DNA of 55,348 nucleotides from Neoluteolibacter marinus. Its GTDB lineage: Bacteria > Verrucomicrobiota > Verrucomicrobiia > Verrucomicrobiales > Akkermansiaceae. Under the pieces are notes generated by a model, which saw nothing but the letters and a program-made list of their open reading frames with translations, had not been told where the DNA came from and did no database searches. The translations under genes and the position numbers were made by a program. Where the stretch lies: contig NZ_JACZFQ010000119.1 of the NCBI RefSeq assembly GCF_014904755.1, positions 1 to 55,348 on the forward strand, in the 5' to 3' direction. Below, in pieces: positions 34,746-42,650 of this stretch (the stretch's first letter is position 1; each line of letters starts with the position of its first letter).

Positions 34746-35837
34746 CTACGAGCGGATCATCGGGCGCTTGCGGGCGTCGGGCTTCTCGTCCGGCGACTGG
34801 GCCGCCGCCCAGCGCTTCGCCTGGACCCGTTCGGACCAGCTGGCAGCCGATTTCCCGGGCGGCAGGAAGGCGAGGGCGGCGTCGGATCCATTGCCGGACG
34901 ACGGGATGTTGCCGCGGGTTCCGCTCATCAGGCGGATCACGCTTTTCAGCCCCATCGCGTGGAACTTGCGGTTGATCACAAGCATGGGATCGGCACTCAC
35001 CGCGCGGAAAATCGAATCGAGGCAACCGCGGTAGTTTCCCCAGACGTAGCATTTGGAAACCAGGTAGCTGTAAAAGTTGCCGGCCGACCAGCGGAACACC
35101 TCGGGATCGAGCCCGGGATTCCGCGCCTTGGCCCGGTCCATCGTGATCTCATAGGTCTGCCCCATCCAATCGGTTTGCAGGCTCATGCAATCCTCCAGCT
35201 GCCGGTATCCCACCAGGGATCGCCGTACCAAACCGAAGGTGAACTTCTCCGCCAGGCGGATCGCCAGATCCCAGTCCTCACATCCTTGGGAGCCACCCTG
35301 CTCGCCGGCTTCCAAGTAGAGCCCCACCTCATCGAGCGCACTGCGCCGGAACAGCGGGACACTCGCATTGCCCAGAAAGTTCCTGAGAATCAGCGGCCGC
35401 AGGACGCGGCCCTCGATCTCCCATGGAAAAGATGCCGTGATCACGCCTCCCGTCGCATCGATCTTCTCCAGCCAGCAATAGACCAGGCCCATCTCCTCGC
35501 CACCCGCTTCCATGCAGGCGACCTGCTCTTCCAGCTTGTCAGGATGCCAGAGATCGTCGGCATCGAGCGGGGCGATGAACCGGCCGCGGGCTTCACGGAT
35601 GCCGGAGTTCCGCGCGGCTCCCACCCCGCCGTTGGTTGTCTGGATCAGACGTATCCGCGCGTCGCGGGCAGCATGATCAAGTGCCACCGCCGCGGTCCCG
35701 TCCCGGGAACCATCGTCCACCACCAGGATCTCGATGTCGCGCAGCGTCTGGTTGCACGCGGCCTGCAGGGTGAACGGCAACCACAATTCAGCATTGTAGG
35801 CCGGAATCACCACCGAAACGGTGGGTTGGGTTTTCAA
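34746..35837 (-). CDS. Family 2 glycosyltransferase
   Basis: A 363-residue GT2 protein with opening VSVVIPAYNAELWLP, ILVVDDGSRDGT, and the metal-binding APLDADDLW near residue 95. The catalytic domain covers about 1-250; the C-terminus is polar and Lys/Arg-rich with no membrane segment. It probably adds a sugar in making the polysaccharide handled by the downstream genes. It is the first gene of the minus-strand locus, 24 bp before the double glycosyltransferase, so a shared promoter probably lies at 35.84-36.0 kb, next to the complex I operator. Confidence 0.88.
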   Translation of the reverse strand: MKTQPTVSVVIPAYNAELWLPFTLQAACNQTLRDIEILVVDDGSRDGTAAVALDHAARDARIRLIQTTNGGVGAARNSGIREARGRFIAPLDADDLWHPDKLEEQVACMEAGGEEMGLVYCWLEKIDATGGVITASFPWEIEGRVLRPLILRNFLGNASVPLFRRSALDEVGLYLEAGEQGGSQGCEDWDLAIRLAEKFTFGLVRRSLVGYRQLEDCMSLQTDWMGQTYEITMDRAKARNPGLDPEVFRWSAGNFYSYLVSKCYVWGNYRGCLDSIFRAVSADPMLVINRKFHAMGLKSVIRLMSGTRGNIPSSGNGSDAALAFLPPGKSAASWSERVQAKRWAAAQSPDEKPDARKRPMIRS

Positions 35838-35963
35838 GTTGGGTTGGGAGGGGGGTAAGCGTCCTGAGTCCTAACAAAAGTTCCCGGGATTTCAATCCCT
35901 GAATATCAGCCGATACGGACGAACAGCAACCATTCCCGTTCCGCCGATTGCCCTGCTCTCCCG

Positions 35964-35987
35964 ACTTTGTGAAACTTTTCACAAAGT
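35964..35987. promoter_or_regulatory. Perfect 24-bp dyad: Rex-type (or CRP/FNR-type) operator before the nuo operon
   Basis: ACTTTGTGAAA (35964-35974), 2 nt, then its exact reverse complement (35977-35987). It contains TTGTGAA-N4-TTCACAA, the established Rex operator pattern, and equally TGTGA-N6-TCACA, the CRP/FNR-family pattern. It lies 73 bp before nuoG. Rex senses the NADH/NAD+ ratio, which would suit an NADH dehydrogenase. The region is shared with the divergent glycosyltransferase gene. Confidence 0.75.
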
Positions 35988-35991
35988 GCGC

Positions 35992-36020
35992 TTGCGGGGT
36001 TGGAAGCGGTTTTTCATAGT
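35992..36020 (+). promoter_or_regulatory. Candidate nuo promoter
   Basis: TTGCGG (35992-35997), a 17-bp spacer and CATAGT (36015-36020) make a weak sigma-70-like pair, 5 bp downstream of the 24-bp dyad and 40 bp before nuoG. The match is partial and may be chance. Confidence 0.3.
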
Positions 36021-36060
36021 CCGCGGGCCGCGGGGACACCCCGACGGTCCTCCTTGCCCC

Positions 36061-37818
36061 ATGAGCGACAACGCCGCCACCGTCGAAGCCAAGCTTCCCA
36101 AGGATCTCGCTGCCGAGAAGGGCTTGGTCAACGTGCAGATTGACGGGGTTTGGCACCAGTTGCCCCGCGGGATGCGCATGATCGAGGCTTGCAAGATCGC
36201 GCAGAAGGAAGTCCCCCACTACTGCTATCACCCGAAGTTGACCGCGCCGGGGAATTGCCGGATGTGCCTGGTCCAGATGGGCATGCCGCCCCGGCCGGCA
36301 CCGGGACAGGAACCGACTTTCGACGCCGACGGCTACCAGCCGATCGGTTGGATGCCCCGCCCGGTTATCGCCTGCGCGAACACGGTGACGGAAAACATGG
36401 GGATCCGGACCACCGGCGAACTGGTCGAAAAGTGCCGCGAGGGCGTGATGGAGTTCCTCCTGATCAACCACCCGCTCGATTGCCCGATTTGTGACCAGGC
36501 CGGCGAGTGCCGCTTGCAGGAATTCTCGGTCCAACACGGCAAGGGCGCCTCCCGCTTCGTCGACATGAAGGTGAAGAAGCCGAAAAACGTGGACATCGGC
36601 CCGCGGATCCGGCTCGACGACGAGCGCTGCATCATGTGCAGCCGCTGCATCCGCTTCATGGACGAGGTCGCCGGCGATCCGGTGCTCGGCTTCACCCAGC
36701 GCGGCACCCATACCACGCTCACCGTCCATCCGGGCCGCAAGCTCGACTCGAACTACTCGCTGAACACCGTCGACATCTGCCCGGTCGGCGCGCTGACCTC
36801 CAACGATTTCCGCTTCCAGATGCGGGTCTGGTTCCTCAAGGAAACCAAGAGCATCGACGTCAACTGCGGCACCGGCTCGAACATCACGATCTGGACCCGC
36901 GGAAACAAGGTCCACCGCATCACGCCGCGCCAGAACGACGATGTGAACTCGACCTGGATGCCGGACTCGCACCGCCTGAACTTCCACTATATCGACAGCG
37001 AAGCCCGCCTGTCCGCACCGCTTGTCAAAATCGCCGGCACCCATGCCGCCGCGCACTGGAACGAGGCGATCACCGCGACCGTCACCGCACTGAAAACCTT
37101 CCAGCCCTCCGAGATCGCCATCATCGCCTCCGCGCGGATGACCAACGAGGAACTCTTCCTCACCCGCGCCCTGGCCGACGCCCTCGGCACCGGCCAGTTC
37201 ACCACCGTCCCGCGGACGGGCGAAGCCGACGAACTCCTGGTTTCCGCCGACCGCAATCCCAACACCACCGGCGCCCAGCTGGTCTGGCAGACCTCCGACA
37301 CGGCGGGCGCCATGTTCGGGATCCGCGAAGGGGTCCGGTCAGGTGCCATCAAGGCCCTGCTGGTCCTCGGCGAAGACCTCACCGACGCGGGATTCACCGC
37401 CGAAGAGATCGCCAAGCCGGAATTCATCGCCTCCATCCAGCTGCTCGCCGGCCCCACCGCCGAAGCGAGCGATGTCGTGCTGCCCGGCGCGGCATTTGTC
37501 GAGAAGCGTGGCTCGATGGTCAACGTCACCGGCCGGCTCCAGCGCCTCAACCGCGCCCTCGAGCCCCTCGGCGACGCGCGCGACGACTGGGAAATCCTCC
37601 GCGACCTCGTCCTTGCCATCCAAGGCGGACAGCCCGGTGACGGACCCGCCACCATCGAGGATGTCTTCAAGTCGATGGCGGAAGGCACGGCCGAATTCGC
37701 CGGGCTTTCCCTTTCGAAGATCGGCGATCTCGGCCAGCCGGTCACCGAAACCGGCATCAAGATCCCCCTGCTCGAAAACGAGCGTGCCCGCAAGGCCGCC
37801 GGCCTGATCAACGGATAA
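36061..37818 (+). CDS. nuoG: NADH-quinone oxidoreductase subunit G
   Basis: This is the iron-sulfur electron-wire subunit of complex I's peripheral arm. The 585-residue protein has a ferredoxin domain with C55, C66, C69 and C105 for a [2Fe-2S] cluster, the His-Cys3 [4Fe-4S] site (H137, C141, C144, C150), and a second [4Fe-4S] site beginning C190, C193, C196 and closed by the Cys of DICPVGAL near 240. The C-terminal molybdopterin-oxidoreductase-like domain is short (about 270-560); E. coli NuoG is near 900 residues. The ATG at 36061 is chosen because the upstream extension overlaps the promoter. It is the first gene of the operon. Confidence 0.95.
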   Translation: MSDNAATVEAKLPKDLAAEKGLVNVQIDGVWHQLPRGMRMIEACKIAQKEVPHYCYHPKLTAPGNCRMCLVQMGMPPRPAPGQEPTFDADGYQPIGWMPRPVIACANTVTENMGIRTTGELVEKCREGVMEFLLINHPLDCPICDQAGECRLQEFSVQHGKGASRFVDMKVKKPKNVDIGPRIRLDDERCIMCSRCIRFMDEVAGDPVLGFTQRGTHTTLTVHPGRKLDSNYSLNTVDICPVGALTSNDFRFQMRVWFLKETKSIDVNCGTGSNITIWTRGNKVHRITPRQNDDVNSTWMPDSHRLNFHYIDSEARLSAPLVKIAGTHAAAHWNEAITATVTALKTFQPSEIAIIASARMTNEELFLTRALADALGTGQFTTVPRTGEADELLVSADRNPNTTGAQLVWQTSDTAGAMFGIREGVRSGAIKALLVLGEDLTDAGFTAEEIAKPEFIASIQLLAGPTAEASDVVLPGAAFVEKRGSMVNVTGRLQRLNRALEPLGDARDDWEILRDLVLAIQGGQPGDGPATIEDVFKSMAEGTAEFAGLSLSKIGDLGQPVTETGIKIPLLENERARKAAGLING

Positions 37819-37837
37819 TCCCCGGCTCCCGCCTTTC

Positions 37838-39097
37838 ATGGACCTCGCCACACTCCTCATCATCCTCGCGAAAGTCATCGGCCTGACCTTCATGGTCGTG
37901 CTGCCGCTGGTGCCGATCTCGGTCTACTTCGAGCGGCGATTCTCCGCGATCATCCAGGACCGCGTCGGTCCCAACCGCGTCGGTGTGCCACTGACGCTGC
38001 TCGGGGCAAAGAAGGACTTCTCGTTCTTCGGGCTGATCCAGCCCATGGCCGACGGCCTGAAGCTCTTCCTCAAGGAGGACTTTACCCCTTCCCACGTCCG
38101 CAAGGCGTTCTACTGGCTGGCCCCTGCCCTAACTGTCGTCCCATCGCTGGTGACGGTCTGCGTGGTTCCCTTCGGCTCCGACCTCGTCGTCAACGGCGAG
38201 CATCACAAGCTGGTCATCGCCGACCTCGACGTCGGCCCGCTCTTCATCTTCGCGATCTCGTCGCTGACCGTTTACGGCATCACCCTCGCCGGGTGGTCCT
38301 CGAACTCGAAGTTTCCCTTCATCGGCGGCGTCCGCTCGACCGCCCAGATGATCTCCTACGAGATCGCCCTTGGCCTCTCGATCGTCCCGGTCCTGCTCTA
38401 CTACGGGGATCTCAACCTCTCCAACATCGTCCAGAAGCAGGCCGACAACGGCTGGCTCCTGCTGCCGCTATGGGGAGCGTCGGCACCTTGGAACAACGGC
38501 GGCGACTACACCGCCTGGTTGTTCTGGATCCCGGCGATGATCGCCTTCGTGATCTTCACCACCTCGGTCTTCGCGGAGACCAACCGCATGCCCTTCGACC
38601 TGCCGGAGTGCGAAACCGAACTCGTTGGCGGCTACCACACGGAGTACTCGTCGATGAAGTTCGCGATGTTCTTCATGGGCGAATACGCGGCCATGGTCAT
38701 CGGCTCGGCGCTGGTCGTCACCCTCTTCCTCGGCGGCTGGTCCCTCGGCTTCGGAATTGATGCCGCGATCAGCGACGTGACCGTCTTCGGGGTCGGCATC
38801 GGCGGCCTGATCCACATGGCGATCTTCATGGCCAAGGTGGTCGCCTTCATCCTGTTCTTCATCCTGGTCCGCTGGACGGTTCCCCGTTTCCGCTACGACC
38901 AGCTCATGCGCCTCGGCTGGGTGATCTTCTTCGAAGCGGCATTGATCAACGTCTTCCTCGCCGCGCTGGTCGTCGCCGCGCCGCAATACGGTCCAGCCAT
39001 CACCGTCGGCGGCTTGATCGTGCTCGCCATCGTCACCGGCGCCTTGGTCTGGGTGCTCAAGGTTTCAGAACGCAAGGCGCTGCCCGCCGCCGCCTAG
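37838..39097 (+). CDS. nuoH: NADH-quinone oxidoreductase subunit H
   Basis: A 419-residue membrane subunit with about eight to nine helices that forms the quinone chamber with NuoB and NuoD. Conserved features are QDRVGPNRVG in the first loop, QPMADGLKLFLKED, and the acidic loop AETNRMPFDLPE. It is longer than E. coli NuoH (325) because of an insertion near 205-240 (PLWGASAPWNNGGDYTAW) and a longer C-terminus. It lies 19 bp after nuoG. Confidence 0.96.
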   Translation: MDLATLLIILAKVIGLTFMVVLPLVPISVYFERRFSAIIQDRVGPNRVGVPLTLLGAKKDFSFFGLIQPMADGLKLFLKEDFTPSHVRKAFYWLAPALTVVPSLVTVCVVPFGSDLVVNGEHHKLVIADLDVGPLFIFAISSLTVYGITLAGWSSNSKFPFIGGVRSTAQMISYEIALGLSIVPVLLYYGDLNLSNIVQKQADNGWLLLPLWGASAPWNNGGDYTAWLFWIPAMIAFVIFTTSVFAETNRMPFDLPECETELVGGYHTEYSSMKFAMFFMGEYAAMVIGSALVVTLFLGGWSLGFGIDAAISDVTVFGVGIGGLIHMAIFMAKVVAFILFFILVRWTVPRFRYDQLMRLGWVIFFEAALINVFLAALVVAAPQYGPAITVGGLIVLAIVTGALVWVLKVSERKALPAAA

Positions 39098-39116
39098 CCC
39101 CCACCATTTCCTCAAC

Positions 39117-39683
39117 ATGGCTGTCGTCAAAGTCACCCGCCCCAAGCTGAATTCCGGGGAGAAAATGTACCTCGGAGCGATCATGAAGGGCTTCGTCATC
39201 ACGATGAAGCACGCGATCGCTTCCCTCCGCGGCAAAACCCGGGGTGCCAGCGATCTCGCCTCCTCCGGCCTGGGAGCCACCATGCAATATCCCGAGCAGA
39301 AGTGGGACGAGCATCTCCCGGAATACTACCGCGGCGCCCCTGCCCTCGTGACCGACGAGCAGGACCGCGAGCGCTGCGTCTCCTGCCAGCTTTGCGAATT
39401 CATCTGCCCGCCCAAGGCCATCAAGATCACTCCCGGCGAGATCCCTTCAGATGATCCTTGGGCCAAGGTCGAGAAGCGTCCGAAGGAATTCGAAATCGAC
39501 ATGATCCGCTGCATCTACTGCGGCATGTGCGAGGAAGTCTGCCCGGAGCAGGCGATCTACCTGCGCAAGGACTACGCCATCACCGGTCTGTCTCGCGCCG
39601 ACATGGTTCACGACAAGAAGAAGCTCTACGAAATCGGCGGCAAGCGCGTCGGCCTCGTCAACAAATGGAATGAGTTGAAGTAA
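39117..39683 (+). CDS. nuoI: NADH-quinone oxidoreductase subunit I
   Basis: A 188-residue ferredoxin-like subunit that carries two [4Fe-4S] clusters (N6a/N6b) and passes electrons towards the quinone site. Two CxxCxxCxxxCP motifs are visible: RCVSCQLCEFICPPKA and RCIYCGMCEEVCPEQA. An N-terminal amphipathic part (KMYLGAIMKGFVITMKHA) would contact the membrane arm. It follows nuoH by 19 bp and precedes the small membrane ORF by 7 bp. Confidence 0.97.
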   Translation: MAVVKVTRPKLNSGEKMYLGAIMKGFVITMKHAIASLRGKTRGASDLASSGLGATMQYPEQKWDEHLPEYYRGAPALVTDEQDRERCVSCQLCEFICPPKAIKITPGEIPSDDPWAKVEKRPKEFEIDMIRCIYCGMCEEVCPEQAIYLRKDYAITGLSRADMVHDKKKLYEIGGKRVGLVNKWNELK

Positions 39684-39690
39684 ACCGGCC

Positions 39691-39864
39691 ATGAAAGCCC
39701 TCTCCTCCGCGATCGTCGTGACCTCCGGCATTTTCGGCATGATCAATGCCCACCGGCTGGTGGCCGGACCGGACCCGCTGGGAGGAATTGCCTACGTGAT
39801 CTGCGCCTCCGTCCTCGTCTTCGGCGTGGGCGGCTGGATCTACAGCCTGAAGAGCGACGACTGA
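39691..39864 (+). CDS. 57-residue membrane protein inside the nuo operon, unknown
   Basis: A complete small frame, ATG to TGA, lies exactly in the nuoI-nuoJ gap, 7 bp after nuoI and 31 bp before nuoJ. It begins MKALSSAIVVTSGIFGMINA and ends GWIYSLKSDD. Two hydrophobic segments (about 5-20 and 33-51) are joined by a short polar loop with Pro and Gly (GPDPLGG), giving a hairpin topology. No complex I subunit I know has this sequence. It could be an accessory or assembly factor, but there is no homology evidence. The clean fit between two operon genes and the hydrophobic pattern argue for a real gene. Confidence 0.7.
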   Translation: MKALSSAIVVTSGIFGMINAHRLVAGPDPLGGIAYVICASVLVFGVGGWIYSLKSDD

Positions 39865-39895
39865 TCCACCCACTTTCCCATACCCGCCTCTCCCG

Positions 39896-40453
39896 ATGCC
39901 ACTCGCCCTATTCTGGTTTTTCGCCATCGTCATGCTCGTCGGCGGCCTTGCCGTGGTTTCCTTGCGGAACCCGGTCGCATCCGCGCTGTCGATGGTCGCC
40001 TCCTTTGTCGGGCTTGCCGGACTCTTCATCGGACTCAACGCCTTCTTCGTCGGGATCATCCAGATCCTCGTCTACGCCGGGGCGATCATGGTGCTGTTCA
40101 TCTTCATCATCATGCTCCTCGACCTGCAGACCGAGGAAAAGCGGGCCCCGAAACTCGCCCCGGTCCTCGGCGGACTCGGTATCGTGCTGGCCTTCTCCAT
40201 CCAGCTCATCGGCATCCTTTCCAAGACTCCTAACATCAAGTCCGAGCCGCTCGACCTCGCCGCCGCGTCCGCCTCGTACGCGGACAAGAGCCCCGGGATC
40301 TCGTCCAAGCTCGCGGCCGGCCACCTGCCCGACGTGAACCTGATCGGCGACGTGCTGTTCAAGGGCTACAACCTGCCGCTGCAGATCGTCGGCGTGCTCC
40401 TGCTCGTCTCGACCGTCGGCGTCGTCGTCCTCTCCAAGCGCCAGACCACCTGA
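39896..40453 (+). CDS. nuoJ: NADH-quinone oxidoreductase subunit J
   Basis: A 185-residue membrane subunit with five predicted helices, close to the usual size. The third helix region contains [16 protein letters not shown], the signature of NuoJ, including its pi-bulge part. It helps connect the proton path between NuoH and NuoK. Between helices 4 and 5 is a polar loop (about 118-152). nuoK starts 4 bp after its stop. Confidence 0.95.
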   Translation: MPLALFWFFAIVMLVGGLAVVSLRNPVASALSMVASFVGLAGLFIGLNAFFVGIIQILVYAGAIMVLFIFIIMLLDLQTEEKRAPKLAPVLGGLGIVLAFSIQLIGILSKTPNIKSEPLDLAAASASYADKSPGISSKLAAGHLPDVNLIGDVLFKGYNLPLQIVGVLLLVSTVGVVVLSKRQTT

Positions 40454-40457
40454 TCCC

Positions 40458-40775
40458 ATGGCAAGCCTCCACTCCTACCTCCTGGTCTCGGGACTCCTCT
40501 TCGCCATCGGCCTCGCCGGGGTGGTGCTGCGGCGCAACATCATCGTGATCTTCATGTGCCTCGAGCTGATGCTCAGCGCGGCGAACCTGACCCTGGTCGC
40601 CTTCTCCCGGTTCAACGGCAAGGACGGCCTGCCCGACTACAACGGCCAGATGCTGGTCTTCTTCGTGATCACCGTCGCCGCGGCCGAAGTGGCCGTCGGC
40701 CTCGCCATCATCGTCGCCCTCTACCGCGCCCGCCAGACCATCAATACCGAGGATCTGACGAGCATGCGCGGATAG
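40458..40775 (+). CDS. nuoK: NADH-quinone oxidoreductase subunit K
   Basis: A 105-residue protein with three membrane helices. Helix 2 contains the conserved acidic residue in [13 protein letters not shown] (E in CLELML), and helix 3 the second Glu in [10 protein letters not shown], both needed for proton movement in the family. It follows nuoJ by 4 bp and has the usual length. Confidence 0.96.
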   Translation: MASLHSYLLVSGLLFAIGLAGVVLRRNIIVIFMCLELMLSAANLTLVAFSRFNGKDGLPDYNGQMLVFFVITVAAAEVAVGLAIIVALYRARQTINTEDLTSMRG

Positions 40776-40817
40776 TCGCCGAGGCTTCCTCCCGCCCCAT
40801 CTTTCCTGCCAGCATCC

Positions 40818-42614
40818 ATGAATCTCGCCTGGGTCCTCCTGTTCCTGCCGTTGATCGCCGCCGCGGCGAACCAACTCTACTTCAAGCGCATCGCCTTCAT
40901 CGCGTCGGTCATCTCGGTCGGCTCGGTCGCGGCGACCTTCGGCATCTCGTTGATGCTGCTCGGTGCGGACAAATCCCCCGAACCCCTCCGCTGGGCGACC
41001 GTCGGCGACTTCTCGATCGAGATCGGCATCACCCTCGATCAGCTTTCGACGGGTATGATGGTCGTCGTCACCGGCATCGGTCTGCTGGTCCACGTCTTCT
41101 CGCTCGCCTACATGGCCGACGACAGCGCCAAGGCCCGCTACTTCACCTGCCTGTCGCTCTTCATGTTCTCGATGACCGGCATCGTGCTGGCATCGAATTT
41201 CATCATGACCTTCATGTTCTGGGAGCTGGTCGGTCTCAGCTCCTACCTGCTGATCGGTCACTGGTATCAGAAAGACAGCGCCGCCGACGCCGCCAAGAAA
41301 GCCTTCATCACCAACCGCATCGGCGACTTCGGTTTCATGATCGGCATCCTGATGCTTTGGGGCATCACCGGCACCCTGACCTTCTCCGAAATGGCGGTGC
41401 CCGCCACGGTCTCCACCGGCGTCCTCGGAGCCTGCCTTCTCTGTGTTTTCTGCGGTGCAGTCGGCAAGTCCGCGCAGATGCCGCTCCACGTCTGGCTGCC
41501 CGACGCCATGGAAGGCCCGACCCCCGTCTCCGCCCTGATCCACGCCGCCACCATGGTCGCCGCCGGCGTCTACATGCTGTTCCGCGTCCAGCTCTCGATC
41601 GGCACCGCTGCCTTCGACAATTTCGCCGGCGACACCATCGCCTGGATCGGCGGCATCACCTCGCTCTGCGCCGCGCTGATGGCCACCCAGCAGAACGACA
41701 TCAAGCGCATCCTCGCCTACTCCACCCTCTCCCAGCTCGGCTACATGGTGATGGCCGTTGGCCTCCTTTCCGGCGAGGCGGGCATGTTCCACCTCTTCAC
41801 CCACGCCTGGTTCAAGGCCCTCCTCTTCCTCGGTTCCGGCGCGATCATCTACGCCTGCCACCACGAACAGGACATCTGGAAGATGGGCGGCCTGCTCAAG
41901 AAGATGCCGATCACCGGCCTGACCTTCGCCATCGGCACCGCCGCGCTCATCGCCGTGCCCTTCGTCACTTCGGGCTTCTATTCGAAGGAAGAAATCCTCG
42001 CCGCCGCCTTCACCGGCAACAAGGTGCTGTTCGGCATCGCCGTCTCCGTCGCCTTCCTCACCACCTTCTACATGACCCGCGCCTTCGTGGTCACCTTCCT
42101 CGGCAAGACCCGCTCGGACAATGCCAGCCACGCCCACGAGGTCGGCCCCATGATGTTCGTGCCACTGGTGCTGCTTGCCGGCATGGCCATTGGATCGGCC
42201 TGGCTCACCGGGCCGCTCAACGCCTACGTGCCGGAACACGAACATGGTCACGCCGAAGGCCACGGCCTCATTCTCGGCGCATCCATCGCCTCGCTGCTCC
42301 TCGGCCTTTTCGCCGGCTTCGCCCTTTACAATGGCAAGGACAAGGATCCCGTCTCGATCCCGCTGTTCCGCGACCGCTTCAAGATCGACTGGATCTACGA
42401 CAACATCGTCGTGAAGTACTTCCAGGACGCCTTCGCCGCCATCGTCCACTTCTTCGACGAGTTCCTGATCAACGGCCTCGTCGTCGGCGGCGCCGGCCGC
42501 ATCGCCGAGGGCTTCGGAGGGCTGTTCCGGCGCGTCCAGTCCGGCAACCTGCAAGGCTACGCCTTCGCCTTCGGCATCGGCGTCATCCTCGTCATCTACC
42601 TCACGGTCTTCTGA
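40818..42614 (+). CDS. nuoL: NADH-quinone oxidoreductase subunit L
   Basis: A 598-residue antiporter-like proton-pumping subunit with about 16 helices and the C-terminal lateral helix. The conserved features are the FWELVGLSSYLLIG segment with its helix-5 Glu, the WLPDAMEGPTPVSALIHAA block, and the lysine and histidine-rich central axis around HAWFKALLF. The His-rich loop EHEHGHAEGH (about 475) is in a variable position. It lies 42 bp after nuoK. Confidence 0.96.
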   Translation: MNLAWVLLFLPLIAAAANQLYFKRIAFIASVISVGSVAATFGISLMLLGADKSPEPLRWATVGDFSIEIGITLDQLSTGMMVVVTGIGLLVHVFSLAYMADDSAKARYFTCLSLFMFSMTGIVLASNFIMTFMFWELVGLSSYLLIGHWYQKDSAADAAKKAFITNRIGDFGFMIGILMLWGITGTLTFSEMAVPATVSTGVLGACLLCVFCGAVGKSAQMPLHVWLPDAMEGPTPVSALIHAATMVAAGVYMLFRVQLSIGTAAFDNFAGDTIAWIGGITSLCAALMATQQNDIKRILAYSTLSQLGYMVMAVGLLSGEAGMFHLFTHAWFKALLFLGSGAIIYACHHEQDIWKMGGLLKKMPITGLTFAIGTAALIAVPFVTSGFYSKEEILAAAFTGNKVLFGIAVSVAFLTTFYMTRAFVVTFLGKTRSDNASHAHEVGPMMFVPLVLLAGMAIGSAWLTGPLNAYVPEHEHGHAEGHGLILGASIASLLLGLFAGFALYNGKDKDPVSIPLFRDRFKIDWIYDNIVVKYFQDAFAAIVHFFDEFLINGLVVGGAGRIAEGFGGLFRRVQSGNLQGYAFAFGIGVILVIYLTVF

Positions 42615-42650
42615 AAGTGACCCGCGTCTAACATCCCATCACTTTCCATC

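Noticed and set aside
33759-35858. Plus-strand open frame opposite the glycosyltransferase genes (699 codons)
   Set aside because: No recognisable domain and a His/Arg/Pro-rich composition; the minus strand encodes GT2 domains with intact motifs.
40359-42554. Long open frame on the minus strand opposite nuoK/nuoL (731 codons)
   Set aside because: The translation is extremely rich in Glu, Asp, His and Gly, as expected from the antisense of membrane-protein codons; nuoK and nuoL are certain.
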